Shown: positions 4,665 through 8,942 of the stretch, in pieces | Layout of the letters: every line of letters starts with the position of its first letter | Position numbering within the stretch: position 1 is the stretch's first letter | Origin: Actinomycetota bacterium | Lineage (GTDB): Bacteria; Actinomycetota; Actinomycetes; S36-B12 | Direction of reading: 5' to 3' | NCBI GenBank assembly: GCA_947472655.1 | Contig: CANJCG010000065.1 | Span: 1 to 8,942 of the forward strand | DNA: 8,942 nucleotides | Program-made: the position numbers and the translations under genes | The notes under the pieces: model-generated | The model's input: the letters and a program-made list of their open reading frames with translations, nothing else | Told to the model about the DNA's origin: nothing | Database searches by the model: none

Positions 4665-7139
4665 CTAAACCTTTGCAATTCCACGTGTTACAAGGTCTTT
4701 GATGTACTCATCTGAAAATCCGAATTCACGCACAACTTCAGCAGTGTGCTGCCCTAGAGCGCATCCTGCTGGGTTAATAGTCATGGAACGCGAAAAACCA
4801 GCGTAGGCACGTTGCCGTGGATATTCGCCAATCACAGGACTGTCTGCCGTCGCGATCCAGCCGTGCTTTTCTGCGAGTTCGGTCATGAAGACACGATTAG
4901 GCGGCATCGTATTTACTTCAACACATCCAATGTCTTGAGCCAATAGTGCAGACTCCCAACTTGCAGCTGAACGTGTACTAAAAATCTCGCCCAACATGAC
5001 AGCCAGCTCGCTGTCATGTTTTACACGCAGTTCAGGAGTGGCGAATCGGGCGTCACTATTTATTGAAGTTTCCGCGTCAAGTGCCGCAACAAGCCGGCTC
5101 CATTCACTCGCTTTCGGTGCGCTGAGAAACACCCAGCTGTCATCAGCTGATTGATACATGCGGTACAGAGCGCTCAGCCCGTATAGGTCTACGTCTGCTG
5201 TCGGAGCATCTGGGCGCTCTCGATATTCGACCATGTCTTCGCCTAATAGGTGAGCACAGGATTGAAGCATTGTCGTGAGCATCGACTGCCCGGGTACTCC
5301 GATCGCCTGCAAATATGCAGCCAAACTTAGTGCAGTTCCTACGCCAAGTGCCGCAACTCCGTCTGCTTGCGCTGCCGCATTACCTCCGCCGGCAGTGAGT
5401 TTGCCACCTAACGCCCGGATCACATCGAAGTCTTCTGGCACTCCTTCGGGAATTAATCGACCAACATTGCGCATTGCAATGCCACTGCCCGCTCCGATAA
5501 CTGGAGCGAATGCGGGTCGATTGCCATACGGAGCCTTAATGCCAAAGCCCGGAGCCTCGAGATACATGATCCTAGGATTCATCCGACGAAAGTCTTCAGT
5601 ACCAACACCGAGACGATCAGCTACGCCCATGCGAAATGCGCACAAGACTAAGTCGATTGACGGAGCCATCGCTTCAAGAATATCGCGGCACTCTTGGGTT
5701 GCGAGGTCTAATGCCACTGATTGCTTTCCCTGAAGCACCTTCATGGCGCCCGCTTCGGGGAAGGCTTGTTGGGTTCGCATTGGATCGCCTTCAAGAGTTT
5801 CAATCTTGATGACGCGTGCGCCAAGGTCAGTCAGGATCGTTGCACCAAAAGGCGCGGCATAGAAAGTACCGAGTTCAAGAATCGTGAGCCCAGCTAATGG
5901 AAGTCCAGGCTTGCTTCGCGCTTTCACATGCACGTCCGCAATGACAATCTTCTCCGCTCTCTTTACAACTTCATCCTGGTGCTCACCTAAACGCGGAGCA
6001 TCAACGCCAAGTTCAGCGGGAGTGGTTTCGAATCTCACAAGTGCCGCTGGTTGAAGAACTGGACCGAGGTCACGGTCTTCAATGGTGACGACCTGTCGTT
6101 CAACCTCCATTTGCGGGTGATGAAGGAGATCCGTGCCACGACGAAAGACCTCAGCGAATACGTTGGGATCAACATCGAATGCTTCGCGCCATTCAGCTAA
6201 TGTTTTACTGCGCACAATGTCGAGTAGCAGGTTCCAGAATTCGAACCTCTTTGCAGAATTCGCCGACTCAGGAAGTGTCACGGTTTCCGTGGCGACTTTC
6301 ATGAACTCCGACCACTCTGGATCTTCATACATCCAGTCCAACCCGCATGAGGTCATAAAGGATCGAAAGAGTCGCGGTTGCACCTCTGCGAACTGTAGCC
6401 AGTGACCATCCTTGGTGATTGCGACAAGTAACTTGAAAAGAAAACTGGTGTTTGGCGCACCATCATTAGATGTCTGCCCGGTTGGAGTGAACGCATCAGG
6501 GAAACGTTCGGCTATGACACCGATTGCCTGCGTCCAAGGGTCTTGGGCACCGACACTATGAGCAAGGCTGGAATCAACCATTTGCCCAAGGCCACTTGAT
6601 TCTCTTTCACGAAGTGCGGCGAAAACACCTTGAAGCAGAGTCTGACCTGCACTCCAACTTGCGAACGGGACTGTCGTGAAGATTGGACCGCTGCGATCCA
6701 CAACACGCTGAGGCGAAAAGTTGCCGCCTATCTTGGCCATCACCAAGGCTTCTGTGCCCTTTGATGTAGCTAAGGGTCCCTTGAGTCCCCATGCGGTGAC
6801 TTGCCCGAAGACTACGCGGGGATTAACTCGAGCAACTGATTCATAGTCAAGTCCCCAGCGGGCAAGAGTTGCAGGCCGCACAGAGGTAAGTACGACGTCA
6901 ACGTCAGCCATCAATTTCAGGCAACGCTGCGCTTGCTCTTCTTGGCGACAATCAAGAACAACGCTCTTCTTCGCTCGTCCAAAAAATGCGAAACCAGGAA
7001 CCTGCCTCAGCGGGACTCCGCTTGGCGGTTCAACCATGACGACCTCGGCGCCGTAATCCGCAAACAAGTTGCCTGCTTGAGCAATTGCCAGGCTCTCGCC
7101 CAATTCCAATACTCGAAGCCCTGCTAACGGTCCGCTCAT
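4665..7139 (-). CDS. Fused double-domain family III CoA transferase (CaiB/BaiF type)
   Basis: The 824-aa protein holds two consecutive family III CoA-transferase modules (single modules are about 380-430 aa). Such enzymes move CoA between acyl-CoA and a free carboxylate, activating an acid for catabolism. Module 1 runs from PLAGLRVLELG (4-14) to about residue 400; its catalytic-type motif GQMVDSS (185-191) contains D189. Module 2 starts again at PLAGLTILELG (414-424), has the canonical IKIETLEGDPMR (444-455), but its equivalent of the catalytic motif reads GQSMLTT (617-623), with L621 where Asp is expected. Module 1 in turn has VEPPSGVPLR instead of a GDPxR segment. The pair may form one pseudo-dimeric active site; this is inference. 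The ATG at 7139 is chosen over the longer frame (to 7178) because AGGGAG lies 6 nt upstream and MSGPLAGLRVLELG is the normal family start. It is the first gene of the minus-strand operon, divergent from a TetR gene. Confidence 0.92.
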   Translation of the reverse strand: MSGPLAGLRVLELGESLAIAQAGNLFADYGAEVVMVEPPSGVPLRQVPGFAFFGRAKKSVVLDCRQEEQAQRCLKLMADVDVVLTSVRPATLARWGLDYESVARVNPRVVFGQVTAWGLKGPLATSKGTEALVMAKIGGNFSPQRVVDRSGPIFTTVPFASWSAGQTLLQGVFAALRERESSGLGQMVDSSLAHSVGAQDPWTQAIGVIAERFPDAFTPTGQTSNDGAPNTSFLFKLLVAITKDGHWLQFAEVQPRLFRSFMTSCGLDWMYEDPEWSEFMKVATETVTLPESANSAKRFEFWNLLLDIVRSKTLAEWREAFDVDPNVFAEVFRRGTDLLHHPQMEVERQVVTIEDRDLGPVLQPAALVRFETTPAELGVDAPRLGEHQDEVVKRAEKIVIADVHVKARSKPGLPLAGLTILELGTFYAAPFGATILTDLGARVIKIETLEGDPMRTQQAFPEAGAMKVLQGKQSVALDLATQECRDILEAMAPSIDLVLCAFRMGVADRLGVGTEDFRRMNPRIMYLEAPGFGIKAPYGNRPAFAPVIGAGSGIAMRNVGRLIPEGVPEDFDVIRALGGKLTAGGGNAAAQADGVAALGVGTALSLAAYLQAIGVPGQSMLTTMLQSCAHLLGEDMVEYRERPDAPTADVDLYGLSALYRMYQSADDSWVFLSAPKASEWSRLVAALDAETSINSDARFATPELRVKHDSELAVMLGEIFSTRSAASWESALLAQDIGCVEVNTMPPNRVFMTELAEKHGWIATADSPVIGEYPRQRAYAGFSRSMTINPAGCALGQHTAEVVREFGFSDEYIKDLVTRGIAKV

Positions 7140-7145
7140 CACACA

Positions 7146-7151
7146 CTCCCT
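7146..7151 (-). promoter_or_regulatory. Ribosome binding site deciding the CoA transferase start
   Basis: The minus strand reads AGGGAG 6 nt before the ATG at 7139, a strong Shine-Dalgarno sequence. The longer alternative start lies upstream of this site and is therefore unlikely. Confidence 0.6.
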
Positions 7152-7162
7152 GGAATTGATTT

Positions 7163-7181
7163 CTCGTGAATCTCTCACAAG
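7163..7181. promoter_or_regulatory. Candidate operator palindrome upstream of the CoA transferase
   Basis: CTCGTGA (7163-7169) and TCACAAG (7175-7181) form an inverted repeat with 6 of 7 pairs matching around a 5-nt spacer. Its size (19 nt) suits a TetR-family operator, and it lies 23 nt before the CoA transferase start codon, where a bound repressor could block transcription. The neighbouring TetR protein is the natural candidate binder; this is inferred. Confidence 0.4.
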
Positions 7182-7330
7182 CAGGCTCGTAATGTGATGG
7201 GTTCTGCGAGGTTTGCCTTAAATAAATCAAGATCTCGGGCCCGACAGTGCCACGCTGGCCACATAAGGCTGCGCCGAATGCTCACATAAAGAACAAAAGG
7301 CGATGAAAGACTAGGAAATCGACTCAAAGT

Positions 7331-7354
7331 GCAATCACTGCATCAGCAATCACT
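7331..7354. repeat. 9-bp direct repeat in the divergent control region
   Basis: GCAATCACT occurs at 7331-7339 and 7346-7354, 15 bp start to start. It sits about 100-120 bp before the TetR start codon. It may be a pair of regulator sites, or chance. Confidence 0.35.
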
Positions 7355-7435
7355 CTGGAGTCATGAAAGTCAACACGCCACTGGGATTTCTATGCTTTGA
7401 TGCGGAAGGCGGACAAGAAACTGAGATTGCATCTT

Positions 7436-7443
7436 GGAGGGAG
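7436..7443 (+). promoter_or_regulatory. Ribosome binding site deciding the TetR start
   Basis: GGAGGGAG ends 8 nt before the ATG at 7452. The upstream TTG at 7434 would overlap this site, so the ATG is the likely start. Confidence 0.6.
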
Positions 7444-7451
7444 TAGCGCAG

Positions 7452-8087
7452 ATGAGTACTGCAGTTCAGGAACAACATCGCGCTTACCCAGGAGACCGGC
7501 CAATTTCTATCCGCGAAGCTCAGAAAGAACTCACGCGCGACAGGCTGATCGAAACCTCTATCGCTGTCTTCGCCAACCGCGGCTTCGCAGCCGCCACCAT
7601 CGATGAAATTGCTAAGTGTGCAAACGTGGGACGCACCACGGTGTACAAGCATTTTCACGGTAAATCAGATATCGTTCATGCCATTGGAGAGCGCTACGCC
7701 TTGGAACTCCTTACGGCTTCAGCTGCAATACAGAACGCCCAACCAGGTTGCAAAAATGATATTGCTGAGTGGCTCACGCAATTTGAAAATGCACTGAGTC
7801 GACAATCAGCATGGATTCATTCAGGGCCAATCGTTTCTGAATCCATTGGGGCATCCCTAGAGAAGCTAGACAAGGTCGCTGACCAAGTTTTGAAAGAATG
7901 GGCAGCCCGCGGTTGGGTAACATCAGTAGCAACCCCAATACAGTCGCTCAGTTTGCTGTTTAATCTCGTCGGGCGTTGGGTGAGTTATCACTTTATTTAT
8001 GGAGTCCCCGAGCCTGAGAACAGCCGCGAGGCTCTTATCGAACTCGTCAATTACGAGATCGTCAGAATCGTACGTAGAACAGACTAA
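7452..8087 (+). CDS. TetR/AcrR family transcriptional regulator
   Basis: This 211-aa protein is a probable ligand-responsive DNA-binding repressor acting as a dimer. The N-terminal TetR-type helix-turn-helix domain covers about residues 28-76: TRDRLIETSIAVFANRGFA, then TIDEIAKCANVGRTTVYKHF (49-68), which holds the recognition helix, then KSDIVHAI (71-78). Residues 80-211 are the helical ligand-binding and dimer domain, which is too variable to name the ligand. An unusually long 27-residue N-terminal arm precedes the DNA-binding domain. The ATG at 7452 follows GGAGGGAG at 8 nt spacing. Divergent placement next to the CoA transferase operon is the usual layout for a local repressor whose inducer is a pathway substrate or an acyl-CoA; the 7163-7181 palindrome is a candidate site. 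Control of the downstream SDR gene is also possible. Confidence 0.93.
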   Translation: MSTAVQEQHRAYPGDRPISIREAQKELTRDRLIETSIAVFANRGFAAATIDEIAKCANVGRTTVYKHFHGKSDIVHAIGERYALELLTASAAIQNAQPGCKNDIAEWLTQFENALSRQSAWIHSGPIVSESIGASLEKLDKVADQVLKEWAARGWVTSVATPIQSLSLLFNLVGRWVSYHFIYGVPEPENSREALIELVNYEIVRIVRRTD

Positions 8088-8243
8088 ATTCTTCCCGGAT
8101 AGACAGTGCGCCACGGGGACTTTTGTTGGTTAGGTGAACAAAATCCCTCTGTGTGTCATCTCTATCGACACAACTTCTTCAAGTTACTCCAAATTTTACC
8201 CAATTTCGCTTCTCGCTCGAGTGGTATCTCGAATACTGCACCT
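8088..8243. other. Intergenic region between TetR and the second SDR
   Basis: No gene is visible in these 156 bp. GTG-CGC-CAC at 8107-8115 followed by GGGGAC and TTTT gives a very weak terminator-like pattern after the TetR gene. The second half (8161-8220) is AT-rich at about 60%. CTCGA occurs twice, at 8216-8220 and 8228-8232. A possible -10 element for the next gene lies at 8232-8237. Confidence 0.35.
8232..8237 (+). promoter_or_regulatory. Candidate -10 element for a leaderless SDR transcript
   Basis: AATACT resembles a -10 hexamer and ends 6 nt before the ATG at 8244, so transcription could begin on the start codon itself. No Shine-Dalgarno sequence precedes that ATG, and leaderless mRNAs are common in actinobacteria. 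No clear -35 is visible. This is an inference from spacing. Confidence 0.3.
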
Positions 8244-8942
8244 ATGGAAAATACGAACCGTTTGCCTGGCAAGGTCGTCATTGTTACGGGTGCAGCACGT
8301 GGATTAGGACGTGACTATTCCCGATACTTCGCAATGGACGGCTGCAATGTCGTGGTTGCAGACGTGAAAGACACCTCCAGCGCTGCTCAAGAAGCCAGTG
8401 CGTTAGGGCCCAAATGCATAGGCGTGGAGTGTGATGTGACTTCGGCAGCCTCTGTTGAGGCACTTGTCAAAGCCACAGTGCAAGAGTTTGGCCGTTTAGA
8501 CATTCTCATCAACAATGCTGGGCTGTGGCGCGGACTAGCCGAGGCCGGGCTACTCGACTGTCCCGACGACATCTGGGACATAGCTTGGGCTGTCAACGTC
8601 ACCGGAACCTTGCGCGCAACAAGAGCCGCGATTCCTGCCATGAAGGCTAACTCTTGGGGCAGAGTTGTGAACGTGTCTTCAATGGCCGCAAAGAGCGGAG
8701 GCAATTCATACGGTTTAACTAAGTCAACCGTTGAAGATATGACCCGCGGCATGGCTCGTGAAGTCGGTGATTTTGGTATCACCGTCAATTGCATCGCACC
8801 AGGGATTAGCGCTTTTGAAGCGGCCGGCAGTCAACTCGCGAACGCTGACCAAATCACTGGAAGCAATCCAATTAAGCGCTTCGGCACAAGCCGAGAACAG
8901 TACGAAGCGATGGCCTATTTCTGCTCCGATGGAGCGAGTTAC
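8244..8942 (+). CDS. Short-chain dehydrogenase/reductase (SDR), 3' end outside window
   Basis: This is an NAD(P)-dependent classical SDR; 233 codons are read without a stop before the right edge, and the family length of about 250 aa suggests only some 15-25 residues are missing. Motifs: TGAARGLG (15-22) for cofactor binding, D40 in VVVADV (NAD preference likely), NNAG (90-93), N118, the active-site strand VVNVSS (141-146), Y156 and K160 in YGLTK, and NCIAPG (182-187). The Ser-Tyr spacing from S146 is 10 residues against about 13 in typical SDRs, so the active-site loop is short. The ATG at 8244 has no visible Shine-Dalgarno sequence but is the only start in place before the Rossmann strand. 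It lies 156 nt after the TetR gene on the same strand and is likely part of the same catabolic locus; its substrate is unknown. Confidence 0.9.
   Translation, partial: MENTNRLPGKVVIVTGAARGLGRDYSRYFAMDGCNVVVADVKDTSSAAQEASALGPKCIGVECDVTSAASVEALVKATVQEFGRLDILINNAGLWRGLAEAGLLDCPDDIWDIAWAVNVTGTLRATRAAIPAMKANSWGRVVNVSSMAAKSGGNSYGLTKSTVEDMTRGMAREVGDFGITVNCIAPGISAFEAAGSQLANADQITGSNPIKRFGTSREQYEAMAYFCSDGASY

Larger units (their letters stand above)
7140..7451. promoter_or_regulatory. Divergent intergenic control region
   Basis: No gene is visible in these 312 bp between the CoA transferase (leftward) and the TetR regulator (rightward); they should hold both promoters. Seen here: a 19-nt imperfect palindrome (7163-7181), a perfect 10-bp palindrome TCGGGCCCGA (7235-7244), a 9-bp direct repeat GCAATCACT (7331-7339 and 7346-7354), and CACATAA twice (7260-7266 and 7283-7289). 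A possible plus-strand -10, TATGCT, is at 7391-7396, with no convincing -35. No good promoter could be read for the leftward operon. Confidence 0.55.

Noticed and set aside
4640..4684. Longer start of the first SDR (15 extra codons)
   Set aside because: The extension overlaps the CoA transferase gene, does not look like an SDR N-terminus, and the strong ribosome binding site precedes the internal ATG.
7140..7178. Longer start of the CoA transferase (13 extra codons)
   Set aside because: The AGGGAG site lies inside the extension and serves the ATG at 7139, where the family's normal N-terminus begins.
7350..7658. 102-codon minus-strand frame over the TetR start
   Set aside because: It is antisense to the TetR DNA-binding domain and has no recognisable features.
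8387..8794. 135-codon minus-strand frame in the second SDR
   Set aside because: It is antisense to an SDR with a full set of motifs, so it is a shadow frame.
1..8942. CRISPR arrays, tRNA or rRNA genes, insertion sequences
   Set aside because: No regularly spaced repeats, tRNA-like cloverleaf, rRNA segments, transposase genes or terminal inverted repeats were seen.

Overview
The window looks like chromosomal DNA from an actinobacterium of moderate GC, possibly one of the small-genome aquatic lineages. This is inferred from the actinobacterial style of the L21, L27 and Obg proteins, the catabolic gene families present and the roughly 50-55% GC; no marker gene fixes the taxon. The window splits into a conserved housekeeping block on the left and an accessory, catabolic-looking block on the right.

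Housekeeping block (about 1-1624, all minus strand). Reading right to left it encodes ribosomal protein L21 (rplU), L27 (rpmA) and the ribosome-associated GTPase Obg, whose 3' end runs off the window's left edge. L21 and L27 are 9 nt apart. A perfect 14-bp inverted repeat sits between rpmA and obgE and may tune obgE expression relative to the ribosomal protein genes.

Catabolic block (1744-7139, minus strand). Four genes run head to tail toward rplU: a double-domain family III (CaiB/BaiF-type) CoA transferase of 824 aa, a short-chain dehydrogenase/reductase (SDR), an amidohydrolase-2 family TIM-barrel enzyme, and a crotonase-fold enoyl-CoA hydratase/isomerase. The first three are tightly spaced (25 and 47 nt) and are probably one operon. 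The crotonase follows after 134 nt that contain a small hairpin and a 10-bp direct repeat. Family logic suggests that a carboxylic acid is activated as a CoA ester and then processed by hydration or isomerisation, alcohol/ketone oxidation and a metal-dependent hydrolysis or decarboxylation step. The substrate cannot be read from sequence.

Right part (7140-8942). A 312-bp divergent intergenic region with palindromes and direct repeats separates the CoA transferase from a plus-strand TetR-family regulator, the obvious candidate to control the catabolic operon. After the regulator comes a second SDR on the plus strand, cut by the right edge of the window, with a possible leaderless start.

The most interesting points are these. 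The fused CoA transferase keeps the catalytic Asp motif in its first half but has Leu at that position in the second half, while the canonical E-x-x-x-GDPxR segment is seen only in the second half. The four-enzyme set may represent an uncharacterised acyl-CoA catabolic route. The cluster also sits directly upstream of rplU, where many actinobacteria carry an RNase E/G gene.
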